Under the pieces are notes generated by a model that saw nothing but the letters and a program-made list of their open reading frames with translations, made no database searches and had not been told where the DNA came from. Below are positions 23,740 through 31,452 of a DNA stretch of 64,000 nucleotides, in pieces. Numbering within the stretch: the stretch's first letter is position 1; every line of letters begins with the position of its first letter. The translations under genes and the position numbers were made by a program. Source of the DNA: Streptomyces sp. NBC_01428 (lineage in GTDB: Bacteria > Actinomycetota > Actinomycetes > Streptomycetales > Streptomycetaceae); NCBI RefSeq assembly GCF_036231965.1, contig NZ_CP109499.1, positions 8,184,001 through 8,248,000 of the forward strand. The letters are read 5' to 3'.

Positions 23740-24911
23740 CACCGATGGCCCTGCGCCGGCCCACGACGGCCACCGCGACTCCGGCCGTGCCAACGGCAAC
23801 GACACCGGCTGTGCCGGTGACAGCGCCCGGGACCCCGGCCGTGACAGCCACCGCGTCACCGGCCGCGGCCGGGCCCCGCACCGGTACGGCATCACCCGAC
23901 GCCCCGTCCATCCTGCGTCGCTGCCGCGACCTCACCGCGCCCGCCCTGACGGACGCGATCGACGGACTGCACCCCTGGGTCGCGGAGATGGCCCGCTACA
24001 CGCTGGGCCTCCGCGAGGCCGACGGCGCGGCCGCCGGCCCCGGCCGGGGCAAGGGGATCCGACAGGCGCTGGCGGTGCTCGGTGCCGAGGCGGTGTCCGG
24101 GCCGGGGTCGGCGGGCGTGCCGGGAGCCGTGGCGGTGGAGCTCGTCCACACGTTCTCGCTGCTCCACGACGACATCATGGACGGCGACGCGCTGCGCCGC
24201 GGCCGCCCCGCGCTCTGGAAGGCATACGGCACCGGGCCCGCCGTGCTCGCGGGCGACGCGCTGTTCGCCCTGGGCATCGAGACCCTCGCCGTCACGCCCC
24301 ACGCGGGCCCTGCCGTACGGCAGTTGACCACCGCCCTCGGCGACCTGGTCGGCGGCCAGGCCGACGACCTGCTCTTCGCGCAGCGACCCTGGACCGGGCC
24401 GGAGGCGGTCCGCGCGGGGGAGTACGTGACGATGGCCGAGCGCAAGACGGGTGCGCTGCTCGGCTGCGCGCTCGCGCTCGGCGCGCGGCTGGCGGGTGCT
24501 CCCGACCACACGGCAAATGAACTCGACCTCATCGGACGGCACTTGGGCGTCGCGTTCCAGATCGCGGACGACGTGCTGGGCATCTGGGGCGAGCCGGAGC
24601 GCACCGGCAAGCCGGTCCATGGCGATCTGCGCCAGGGGAAGAAGACGCTGCCGGTCCTGGCCGCCCTCGGCGCGGCGCCGGGAGGCGGCGAACTCGCCGA
24701 ACTCCTCACCGCCCCGGGCGCCCTCGACAGCGACGGCGCTCGTCGCGCGGCGGCCCTCGTCGAGCGGGCCGGGGGACGCACCCGGGCCGAACACGAGACC
24801 CGACGCCACCTCGCCGAAGCGCGGACGCGTCTGACGGCCCTGCGACTCGCACCCGGCCCCGTCGGCGAACTGGGCACCCTGCTCTCGGCGTTGGCCGGGC
24901 GGACGGTCTGA
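23736..24911 (+). CDS. polyprenyl (geranylgeranyl-type) diphosphate synthase
   Basis: A 391-residue trans-isoprenyl diphosphate synthase that joins isopentenyl diphosphate to allylic diphosphates. After a Thr/Ala/Pro-rich N-terminal tail (about 1-55) the fold carries the first aspartate motif LLHDDIMDGD (DDxxD) and the second region FQIADDVLGIWGE, where the usual DDxxD reads DDxxG, as in several Streptomyces enzymes supplying terpenoid pathways. GKGIRQAL resembles the substrate-binding GKRIR-type motif with Ile in place of Arg at one position. It overlaps the TPR gene by four bases. No terpene cyclase or prenyltransferase gene is adjacent. Chain length cannot be fixed from sequence; C15-C20 is most likely. 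Confidence 0.88.
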   Translation: MTPMALRRPTTATATPAVPTATTPAVPVTAPGTPAVTATASPAAAGPRTGTASPDAPSILRRCRDLTAPALTDAIDGLHPWVAEMARYTLGLREADGAAAGPGRGKGIRQALAVLGAEAVSGPGSAGVPGAVAVELVHTFSLLHDDIMDGDALRRGRPALWKAYGTGPAVLAGDALFALGIETLAVTPHAGPAVRQLTTALGDLVGGQADDLLFAQRPWTGPEAVRAGEYVTMAERKTGALLGCALALGARLAGAPDHTANELDLIGRHLGVAFQIADDVLGIWGEPERTGKPVHGDLRQGKKTLPVLAALGAAPGGGELAELLTAPGALDSDGARRAAALVERAGGRTRAEHETRRHLAEARTRLTALRLAPGPVGELGTLLSALAGRTV

Positions 24912-25215
24912 GGACTCGGGCGGCTCCGGAGCCATCGATAGCTGAGCACGCCGTCCGTACCTGCCCGACCGGCCGGGCCCTCGGCCGTGCCGTGCTGTGC
25001 CGTGTGTCTCGTCCCCCGTGCGACATGGGTCACATCAGCCGTCCGGCAGGTCCCGGCAGGCAACCGGTTCCTGGTCGGTCACATCTGTCCGGTCGACGCA
25101 CCGGCGGGCACGTCGGCCGGTGGTCACTCGGGGCCCGACAGGCCCCCGCGGCGCCGAACGGCGCCGTGTCACCGGGCGGTTGGCGTCGCCGGCCGCCCCG
25201 TACCGAAGGAACTCA
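24912..25215. other. 304-bp region upstream of the M4 protease
   Basis: No gene is supported. It should carry the protease promoter. GGTCACATC occurs at 25028-25036 and again at 25077-25085, with a related GGTCACTCG near 25132; these spaced repeats could bind a regulator. No clear terminator for the preceding operon is seen. Confidence 0.4.
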
Positions 25216-26991
25216 GTGCGTAGACCCCACATACGCCGCGTGGCCATAGCCGTCGCCGTGACGACGGCCGCCACGCTTCCGGGCCCCGCCCTCGCGGCCG
25301 TGCCCGACGCTCCCGCCCGCGCGGCGGCCGCGTCCTCGTCGCCGGTGGCGGCGGCCAGGGCGGCCGCCTTCGCCCACGCGGACGACACCGGGGTGGCCCA
25401 GGGCGACACCCTGCGGGCCAAGGACGTGATGACGGACCCCGACGGCAAGCAGCACGTGCGGTTCGTCCGCGCCCACCAGGGCCTGCCGGTCCTCGGCGGC
25501 GACCTGGTCGTGCACCTCGGGGACCGGTCGCAGTACCTGGGCGTGACCCGGGCCGCCGGTCATCCGGTCGAGCCCGCCACCGTACGGGCGGAACTGACGC
25601 CCCAGCAGGCGGAGCGGAAGGCGGCCGACGAGGCCCGGGGCGACGCGGGTGCCGCCCGACTCGTCGTGGACGCCCGCGAGGGCGCCGCCGCCCTCGCCTA
25701 CCAGGTGACCGTGACGGACAGCGGCACCACGGAGGCCGGCGGCTCCCGCACGGTCGTCGTGGACGCCCACACCGGCAGGATCCGCAGCAGCATCCCGGAC
25801 AACGACGAGTTCATCTCGCCTTCCCTGGCCGACACCCTGCGCGAACGGGGCGGCAGCGCCACCCCGCAGACCGGTCTCGCCGCCGGACTCCCGGGCCTCA
25901 CGAGCGCCGCGCGAGCGGGCCACTACCCGGCGACGGCGACCGGAAGCGGCGCCTCGCTCTTCGCCGGGAAGGTGGCGCTGACCACCACCCGGACCGCCCG
26001 GACCAGCTATGTCCTCAAGGACCCGACCCGGTGGAACACCGAGACCCGGGACGCCAGGGGACAGGAACTGGAGTCCTTCGCGCGGGGCAAGAAGATCACC
26101 GACGGCGACAACAAGTGGGGCACCGGCACCACCGCCTCCCGGGCCAGCGCCGCGGTGGACGCGCAGTACGGCATCACCAAGACCCTGGACTTCTACAAGA
26201 AGACCTTCGGCCGCAAGGGCATCAAGAACAACAGCGCCGGCGCCCGCGGGATGGTCCACTTCGGCAACAAGGTCGGCAACGCGTTCTGGGACTCGACCTG
26301 CGGCTGCATGCTGTACGGCGACGGCGACGGCCAGTTCTTCAAGAAGCCGCTCGTCGTCCTCGACGTCACCGGCCACGAGCTGACCCACGGAGTCGTCGAC
26401 GCGACCGCGGCGCTCGAACCCACCCGCGTGGACGACGAGGGCAACCAGTACGGCGAGGCGGGCTCCCTCAACGAGTCGCTGGCCGACATCTTCGGCTCGA
26501 ACGTCGAGTTCGCGGCCAAGAACCCGAAGAACCCGCCGAACTACCTGGTGGGCGAGAAACTGGGCCTCGCGCAGAAGTTCCTGCGCCGCCTGGACCACCC
26601 GTCCCTGGATCTGCTGGAGGAGGCCGTCGACTACTGGTCGCCCGCCGCCTACGACACCGAGGTGCACGCCGGTTCCGGTGTCTCCTCGCACGCGTACTAC
26701 CTGCTCGCCGAGGGCAGCGGACGCAAGACGATCGGCGGCGTGACCTACGACTCGCCGACGTACGACGGTTCCCGCGTGACCGGCATCGGCCGGACCAAGG
26801 CGACGGCCGTCTTCTACCGGGCGCTGACCCGCTACATGGTCTCGACGACCGACTTCCATGACGCGCGCAAGGCCACGCTCAAGGCCGCCGCGGACCTGTA
26901 CGGGTCGACCGGCACCGAGTACAAGGCGGTGGGCAGGGCCTGGGCGGCGGTGAACGTCACCGCGGCCAACACCCCCGCCGCGAAGCACTGA
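25216..26991 (+). CDS. secreted M4-family (thermolysin-like) neutral metalloprotease
   Basis: A 591-residue extracellular zinc endopeptidase made as a preproenzyme. A Sec signal (VRRPHIRRVAIAVAVTTAATLPGPALA, cut near residue 27) is followed by an FTP/PepSY propeptide (about 55-200), then the catalytic domain. The zinc motif is HELTH in DVTGHELTHGVVD, with the third ligand Glu in GSLNESLADIFG; a downstream HAGSGVSSHAYYLLAEG matches the thermolysin active-site His region. Start: GTG 25216 with GAAGGA at 25205-25210. A terminator hairpin follows. The enzyme probably feeds the cell on protein during mycelial growth. Confidence 0.94.
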   Translation: MRRPHIRRVAIAVAVTTAATLPGPALAAVPDAPARAAAASSSPVAAARAAAFAHADDTGVAQGDTLRAKDVMTDPDGKQHVRFVRAHQGLPVLGGDLVVHLGDRSQYLGVTRAAGHPVEPATVRAELTPQQAERKAADEARGDAGAARLVVDAREGAAALAYQVTVTDSGTTEAGGSRTVVVDAHTGRIRSSIPDNDEFISPSLADTLRERGGSATPQTGLAAGLPGLTSAARAGHYPATATGSGASLFAGKVALTTTRTARTSYVLKDPTRWNTETRDARGQELESFARGKKITDGDNKWGTGTTASRASAAVDAQYGITKTLDFYKKTFGRKGIKNNSAGARGMVHFGNKVGNAFWDSTCGCMLYGDGDGQFFKKPLVVLDVTGHELTHGVVDATAALEPTRVDDEGNQYGEAGSLNESLADIFGSNVEFAAKNPKNPPNYLVGEKLGLAQKFLRRLDHPSLDLLEEAVDYWSPAAYDTEVHAGSGVSSHAYYLLAEGSGRKTIGGVTYDSPTYDGSRVTGIGRTKATAVFYRALTRYMVSTTDFHDARKATLKAAADLYGSTGTEYKAVGRAWAAVNVTAANTPAAKH

Positions 26992-27010
26992 CGGGACGGG
27001 CCCACGGGCC

Positions 27011-27043
27011 GGGGGTGCCACGCCGACACGGCGTGACACCCCC
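27011..27043. terminator. hairpin between convergent M4 protease and AIM24 genes
   Basis: A 15-bp stem with one mismatch (arms 27011-27025 and 27029-27043) around a 3-nt loop lies 19 nt after the protease stop and before the convergent AIM24 stop. Confidence 0.7.
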
Positions 27044-27070
27044 GACTCCCGCTTCCCGGACCGCTGTCGG

Positions 27071-27748
27071 TCAGTGTTGCTGCTGCTTCTGGGGAGTCAC
27101 CTCACTGGGCCGGACGACCACATAGCCCTCGCCCTCCAGCTTCAGCTGCACCGCCTCGCCGGATCCCCCGCGGATCATCGAGCCGATGGACTGCGACCGG
27201 TGCAGGGAGGTCCGCAGGTGAGCGGTCCAGCCGACGACGGCGTCCGTGTCGACGAACACCGGCTGCTGCTGCGTGACGGGAATGACCAGAGGGTTGCCCT
27301 CGCATATCAGGCCCAGGTCGCCGTGGCCGGTGAAGACACTGTTGAACAGGCCACCGCCGGTGATGCCCGCACCCTTCACGGTCTTGATGTCGTACGACAG
27401 CGTGGCGTCGAAACACAAAACGTTGCGGCCGTTGACCGTGAAGACGTCGCCCGGCTCGATGCCCACGATGAAACAGTTCTGCGCCTCGTGCGCGAACCAG
27501 GCCTCGCCCTGCCCGCGGACGGCCATCAGCGGAAGCCCCTCACCGGTGACGGCACGCTTGAGCATGCCGCCCACGCCCTGGCCCTTGCGCTCGAACTGGA
27601 GGCTGCCCCGGTAGGCGACCATCGCGCCCTGGCGCGCGAACATCTCCCCCTGGACGGCGTACTTGATGGATTTGGCGTTCTGCAGCGTCATGCCCGCCGC
27701 GACGGCGGGCTGCACCATGTGGTCACTGGAAAAGAGATCACTCTTCAT
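27071..27748 (-). CDS. AIM24 family protein
   Basis: A 225-residue protein of the AIM24 / TspB-like beta-rich family. It opens MKSDLFSSDHMVQPAVAAGMTLQNAKSIKYAVQGEMFARQGAMVAYRGSLQFE and contains the repeated beta segments GQGEAWFAHEAQNCFIVGIEPGDVFTVNGRNVLCFDATLSYDIKTVKG and GLGLICEGNPLVIPVTQQQPVFVDTDAVVGW. The family is widespread and of uncertain function (in yeast it supports mitochondrial inner-membrane organisation). No signal peptide or membrane helix is seen. Start: ATG 27748. It is monocistronic, convergent with the protease and 125 bp from the FMN reductase gene. Confidence 0.88.
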   Translation of the reverse strand: MKSDLFSSDHMVQPAVAAGMTLQNAKSIKYAVQGEMFARQGAMVAYRGSLQFERKGQGVGGMLKRAVTGEGLPLMAVRGQGEAWFAHEAQNCFIVGIEPGDVFTVNGRNVLCFDATLSYDIKTVKGAGITGGGLFNSVFTGHGDLGLICEGNPLVIPVTQQQPVFVDTDAVVGWTAHLRTSLHRSQSIGSMIRGGSGEAVQLKLEGEGYVVVRPSEVTPQKQQQH

Positions 27749-27873
27749 GCGGGCATCCTGTCGCGGAGGCCGCCGCTCCGCCAGGGTCGTGGCGATCTTG
27801 GGACGCGTGGTGACCGAGCCGCGACATGCCGAGGGCCGGCCCGGATCAACCGGACCGGCCCACCAGCGAGTTG

Positions 27874-28437
27874 TCAGGCGACCTCGACCGCGCCGACGTG
27901 GCTGTGCAGACGGTTCACGACCTCGGCGATCTGGGCGGCGACCTCCGCGTCGTCGGCCGGGTGCGTCTCCGCGAAGCGGACCACGGAGCCGGGGACGGAG
28001 AGCTTGACGTCCTCGAGGACGGTGCCGCCGGCGATGCCCACGGCCTTGCGGGCCTCGTCCTGCGCCCACACGCCGCCGAACTGGCCGTACGCGGTGCCGA
28101 CCACGACGACCGGCTTGCCGGTGAAGGCGCCGGCGCCGTAGGGACGGGACAGCCAGTCGATGGCGTTCTTCAGCACGGCCGGGATGGTGCCGTTGTACTC
28201 GGGGGAGAAGAGCAGGAAGGCGTCGGCGGAGCCGGCCACCTCACGCAGCCGGGCCGCGGCGGGGGGAACATCGCCCTCGACGTCGATGTCCTCGTTGTAG
28301 AAGGGGATCTCGGCGAGGCCCTCGAAGAGGTCGACCTCGGCACCCTCCGGGGCGAGCTTCACGGCCGCCTCGGCGAGCTGACGGTTGTGGGAACCGGCGC
28401 GCAGGCTGCCGACGAGCGCGAGGATGCGAACGGACAT
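27874..28437 (-). CDS. NADPH-dependent FMN reductase / quinone reductase
   Basis: A 187-residue flavodoxin-fold enzyme of the chromate/azo/quinone reductase family. FMN phosphate-loop residues lie in LVGSLRAGSHNRQLAEAA (about 6-23), and the FMN-contact motif FSPEYNGTIPAVLKNAIDWLSRP (about 74-96) is diagnostic. KPVVVVGTAYGQFGGVWAQDEARK forms the third flavin loop. Start: ATG 28437 with GGGAGAT upstream; the 11 residues further upstream are not needed. The gene is divergent from a TetR gene, with two copies of a TetR-type palindrome in the gap, so it is probably derepressed by electrophiles or quinones (inference). Confidence 0.9.
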   Translation of the reverse strand: MSVRILALVGSLRAGSHNRQLAEAAVKLAPEGAEVDLFEGLAEIPFYNEDIDVEGDVPPAAARLREVAGSADAFLLFSPEYNGTIPAVLKNAIDWLSRPYGAGAFTGKPVVVVGTAYGQFGGVWAQDEARKAVGIAGGTVLEDVKLSVPGSVVRFAETHPADDAEVAAQIAEVVNRLHSHVGAVEVA

Positions 28438-28480
28438 GGATATCTCCCGATACTGGAAACGCTGAAACACTGCGGCAACA

Positions 28481-28500
28481 AACCGGACCGAGGTCCGCTT
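28481..28500. promoter_or_regulatory. TetR-type operator 1
   Basis: AACCGGACCGAGGTCCGCTT, read in reverse as AAGCGGACC-TC-GGTCCGGTT, is a near-perfect palindrome in the divergent gap between the FMN reductase and tetR genes. Confidence 0.7.
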
Positions 28501-28515
28501 ACAGGTCTATCACCG

Positions 28516-28535
28516 AAGCGGACCGCAGTCCAGTT
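28516..28535. promoter_or_regulatory. TetR-type operator 2
   Basis: AAGCGGACCGCAGTCCAGTT repeats the half-site AAGCGGACC of operator 1 in the other orientation, 35 bp centre to centre. It lies 28-47 bp upstream of the tetR start. Confidence 0.65.
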
Positions 28536-28562
28536 GGCCCCGATTGCCGTTACGCTGGGTTC

Positions 28563-29234
28563 ATGTCCACGCCACTCCCACCGTTCCCGAAGCGACAGGA
28601 CCCGTCCGACGAGCCCGTTCTGATGGAGCTGACCGCCCCCGGCGCCGCCCCGCTGCGCGCCGACGCGGCCCGCAACCGCGCGCGGCTCCTGGAGGCCGCC
28701 GCCCGCCTGGTCGAGGAGCAGGGAGTGGACCGGCTCACGATGGAGGCCGTCGCCACCGCGGCGGCGGTGGGCAAGGGGACCGTCTTCCGGCGCTTCGGCG
28801 ACCGCACCGGCCTGCTGATGGCCCTGCTCGACCACACCGAGCAGCGCTTCCAGGCCGCCTTCATGACCGGCCCGGCGCCCCTGGGGCCCGGTGCCTCACC
28901 GGCGGAGCGGCTGCGCGCCTTCGGCTGCCGCACCCTGCGCCAGACCTCCGAGCAGCTCGACCTGTACCTCGCCGCCGAGCCCGACGCGAGCCGCCGTTTC
29001 ACGTCCGCGCCGTACCGGGTGCGGCTGATGCACGTCTGCATGCTGCTGCGCCAGGCGGGCTCGGGCGCGGATGTCGAACTGGTCGCCCAGACTCTGATGG
29101 GCTACCTGGACCCGGTGCTCGTCAGCCATCTCACCCGGCAGCGCGGAATGCCTCTGGAGCGCCTGGAGTCCGGCTGGCGCGACCTGGTGGACCGCAGTCT
29201 CGCTCCCCGGCCGGCCCGGCCCGGCGGTGAGTAG
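28563..29234 (+). CDS. TetR-family regulator of the FMN reductase
   Basis: A 223-residue repressor. The HTH (about 35-85) reads DAARNRARLLEAAARLVEEQGVDRLTMEAVATAAAVGKGTVFRRFGDRTGLLMALLDHTE; the C-terminal helical domain (about 95-210) should bind a small ligand. It is divergent from the FMN reductase gene with two palindromic sites between them, which implies control of both genes. Start: ATG 28563 (MSTPLPPFPKRQDP); a second candidate ATG is at 28623. A strong terminator follows before the convergent GH64 gene. Confidence 0.9.
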   Translation: MSTPLPPFPKRQDPSDEPVLMELTAPGAAPLRADAARNRARLLEAAARLVEEQGVDRLTMEAVATAAAVGKGTVFRRFGDRTGLLMALLDHTEQRFQAAFMTGPAPLGPGASPAERLRAFGCRTLRQTSEQLDLYLAAEPDASRRFTSAPYRVRLMHVCMLLRQAGSGADVELVAQTLMGYLDPVLVSHLTRQRGMPLERLESGWRDLVDRSLAPRPARPGGE

Positions 29235-29249
29235 GGGCGGCACGGGGAG

Positions 29250-29284
29250 ACGGGGCGGGTGCCCTGTCCCGGCACCCGCCCCGT
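29250..29284. terminator. hairpin between convergent tetR and GH64 genes
   Basis: A perfect 14-bp stem (arms 29250-29263 and 29271-29284) with a 7-nt loop lies in the 68-bp gap between the two convergent stop codons. Confidence 0.8.
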
Positions 29285-29302
29285 CCCGCCCCCGTGCGTC
29301 GG

Positions 29303-30499
29303 TCAGCTGAAGGGGTCCAGCGTCACGTAGGCCTGCTGCGGGTTGCCGTCGTGGACGAGGGACTCGTAGTTGCCGACGTCGTCGAAGGCGAACGCGTAGG
29401 CCTTGCCGTCGGCCATCTGCGCGTGGATCTTGCGGGCGTACTGGTTGGTCACCGAGTCCGCGTAGAAGTTCGCGGAGTTGGCGTCCGGCTGGTTGGGATT
29501 GGTCAGCAGCGTCGAGCGGTTGAAGCCCGCGCACAGGGTGCGGGAAATGGGGCCCCGCACCAGGTCGTTGGGTGCGTCGAGCTTCTTGTAGCAGCCGAAG
29601 ATGCTGTCCGAGTCGGGCTTCTGGAAGCTGGTGACGACGGCGCCGGAGCTGTTGGTGAAGTTCATGACGTTGCCGGAGACCCGGCCGAAGTACTTCGTGT
29701 TCGGCTGGTCGCCGAACGGTGTCACCGTCAGCGTCGAGGAGCTGTACTTCTGCCACACGCGGTTGACGTAGTCGTCCATCACGGTGGCCGGAAGCGCGCC
29801 CCCCTCGATGCCGTGCCCCGGGGCGAGCGCCCGCAGCACGGTGCCGTCGGACCGGGTCTGGATCAGGTTCGCCCAGCCGCCCGGCTGGCTCCGCAGCGCG
29901 TTGAAGAAGCCGGTGTATCCGCCCGCCTTGAGGTGCCCGGTGGTCTTCGTGGTCCCGTCGGCCGCCTTGACGCCGACGGCGTACGGGGCGGAGAACATGT
30001 CGACCTGGGTGCTGTTGATCCACAGGCCGGAGTCGTTGAGCGTGTACTCGGACCAGTTGAAGAGGATGTTGTGGTTCGGGTCGCTCGGATTCTGCACGGC
30101 CGGCTGCACGAGACCGCCGGTGGTCACGCGGAAGTCGAGCTTCTGCCCGAACGAGAAGTAGAGCCGCCCGGAGAACTTGGGCAACTGGATCGTCTTCGTC
30201 TGCCCGTTGGCCGGGCCCACGATCGACGCGTCGGGCGCGGGGGTCGGCGGGTTGCCGCCCGCCGGCCAGGCGTGGAAAGCGCCGCCGGCGTCGGCCCAGC
30301 CCTGCTGTCCCGTCGAGAGCTGGGTGCCGAGGTCGTAGATGTAGACGGGTTCGTTGCGGCCCGAGTTGTTCGTGAACGTGAGGGGGATGGTCGCGGGGAC
30401 CGCCGCCTCGGCACGGGAGGGTGTGCCGAAGGTGAGCAGGGTCGTCGTGAGCGTGGCAGCGGCCAGGGCCCAGGTCGTCCATCTGGATGTCGCGCGCAC
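29303..30499 (-). CDS. secreted GH64 beta-1,3-glucanase (laminaripentaose-producing type)
   Basis: Cuts beta-1,3-glucan outside the cell, typically releasing pentasaccharides. A Sec signal (about 1-33, ending SRAEAA) precedes a single GH64 domain without a carbohydrate-binding module; 398 residues. The opening VPATIPLTFTNNSGRNEPVYIYDLGTQLSTGQQGWADA is diagnostic. The two catalytic acids known from the S. matensis enzyme (Glu and Asp 16 residues apart) correspond to Glu151 in FNWSEYTL and Asp167 in TQVDMFS, also 16 apart. Start: GTG 30499 with AAGGAGG seven bases upstream. The palindrome TGAGAGCGCTCTCA lies 69 bp upstream, so it should belong to the LacI-controlled glucan regulon. Confidence 0.93.
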   Translation of the reverse strand: MRATSRWTTWALAAATLTTTLLTFGTPSRAEAAVPATIPLTFTNNSGRNEPVYIYDLGTQLSTGQQGWADAGGAFHAWPAGGNPPTPAPDASIVGPANGQTKTIQLPKFSGRLYFSFGQKLDFRVTTGGLVQPAVQNPSDPNHNILFNWSEYTLNDSGLWINSTQVDMFSAPYAVGVKAADGTTKTTGHLKAGGYTGFFNALRSQPGGWANLIQTRSDGTVLRALAPGHGIEGGALPATVMDDYVNRVWQKYSSSTLTVTPFGDQPNTKYFGRVSGNVMNFTNSSGAVVTSFQKPDSDSIFGCYKKLDAPNDLVRGPISRTLCAGFNRSTLLTNPNQPDANSANFYADSVTNQYARKIHAQMADGKAYAFAFDDVGNYESLVHDGNPQQAYVTLDPFS

Positions 30500-30567
30500 T
30501 CTCTGCCTCCTTGATGTGGGGGTTCAGCGAGGTGGATGTCGGCGGACGCGGCTCGTCCGTATCCGTT

Positions 30568-30581
30568 TGAGAGCGCTCTCA
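30568..30581. promoter_or_regulatory. LacI-type operator A (upstream of GH64)
   Basis: TGAGAGCGCTCTCA, a perfect 14-bp palindrome, one of five related sites in this block. It lies 69 bp from the GH64 start. Confidence 0.75.
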
Positions 30582-30716
30582 GAATTGCGCCGGACGGCGT
30601 ACATGTCAACGATTCACACAAAGTTGGTCCGGTCCAACCCGCCACACAGCCACCGGAGTTCGCGTACGGACCGGGCAAGTGGGTTCCTCACGCGTGGGGT
30701 TGACCTTGCGGGCGGT

Positions 30717-30750
30717 CCACTGGTTCAGTGGCTCATCCACTCAGCCACTG
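30717..30750. promoter_or_regulatory. cluster of CCACTG/CAGTGG half-sites upstream of gntR
   Basis: CCACTG-GTT-CAGTGG (30717-30731) is an inverted repeat, and a further CCACTG at 30745-30750 makes CAGTGGCT-N9-AGCCACTG with the second half. It lies between TTGACC (30700-30705, possible -35) and the gntR start, as expected for an autoregulatory operator. Confidence 0.55.
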
Positions 30751-30765
30751 CCCGAAGGGGGAATC

Positions 30766-31452
30766 GTGGAGGCTCTGCCCCGCGAGACGATCGTCGACGT
30801 CCTGGAGGACCGACTGCGCACGGACATCCTCGACGGCCGCCACCCGGCCGGGAGTTACCTGCCCCCGGAGCGACGGCTCGCCGACGGGTACGGCGTCACG
30901 CGCACCACGCTCAAGCACGCCTTCGGCCGGCTCGTCCAGGCCGGGCTGCTGGAGACCAGACACGGCGTCGGGACCCGGGTGCGGGACTACGCCCGGCTCG
31001 GTGGGGCGGATCTGCTGCCGATGCTGGTCCGGCACGACGCCGGATGGGTGCGCGAGGTCTTCGAGGTCCGTCGCGGCATCGGCGCCTTGATAGCCGAGCG
31101 GGCCGCCGTCCGGGGCACCCGCGCCCAGCGCGCCGAACTGACCGCACTGCTCGACGCCGTCCGCGGGGCCGACGGCGCCGACGCGGTACAGCTCGCCGAC
31201 ATCGAGGTGCACCGGGCCCTGGCCCGGGCCACCGGCAACCGTGTCTACGTCCTGCTGACCAACACCCTCTTCAACGCCTACCTGCCCGTCCGCTCGCTCC
31301 TGAAGGGCCCCTTCACCGATCCCCGGGCGGCGCACGACCGCCTGGTGCCGGTGGTCGAGGCGGTCACCGGCGGGGACGCCACCCGGGCCCACGCGGCGGC
31401 CGCCGCCTATCTGCGGGAGACCGAGCGCATCATGCTGGACGGCCTCGCGTGA
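30766..31452 (+). CDS. GntR-family regulator (FadR/FCD type)
   Basis: A 228-residue regulator. The N-terminal winged helix (about 1-70) reads PRETIVDVLEDRLRTDILDGRHPAGSYLPPERRLADGYGVTRTTLKHAFGRLVQAGLLETRHGVGTRVRDY. The C-terminal all-helical domain (about 85-225) has the pattern EVFEVRRGIGALIAERAAVRG and conserved His residues (EVHRALARATGN, DRLVPVVEAVTGGD) of the FCD ligand/metal-binding fold. Start: GTG 30766 with GAAGGGGGAA upstream; a longer frame to 30679 would run through the operator cluster. The next gene overlaps its stop (GTGA). It probably senses the substrate of the downstream oxidoreductase. Confidence 0.88.
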   Translation: MEALPRETIVDVLEDRLRTDILDGRHPAGSYLPPERRLADGYGVTRTTLKHAFGRLVQAGLLETRHGVGTRVRDYARLGGADLLPMLVRHDAGWVREVFEVRRGIGALIAERAAVRGTRAQRAELTALLDAVRGADGADAVQLADIEVHRALARATGNRVYVLLTNTLFNAYLPVRSLLKGPFTDPRAAHDRLVPVVEAVTGGDATRAHAAAAAYLRETERIMLDGLA

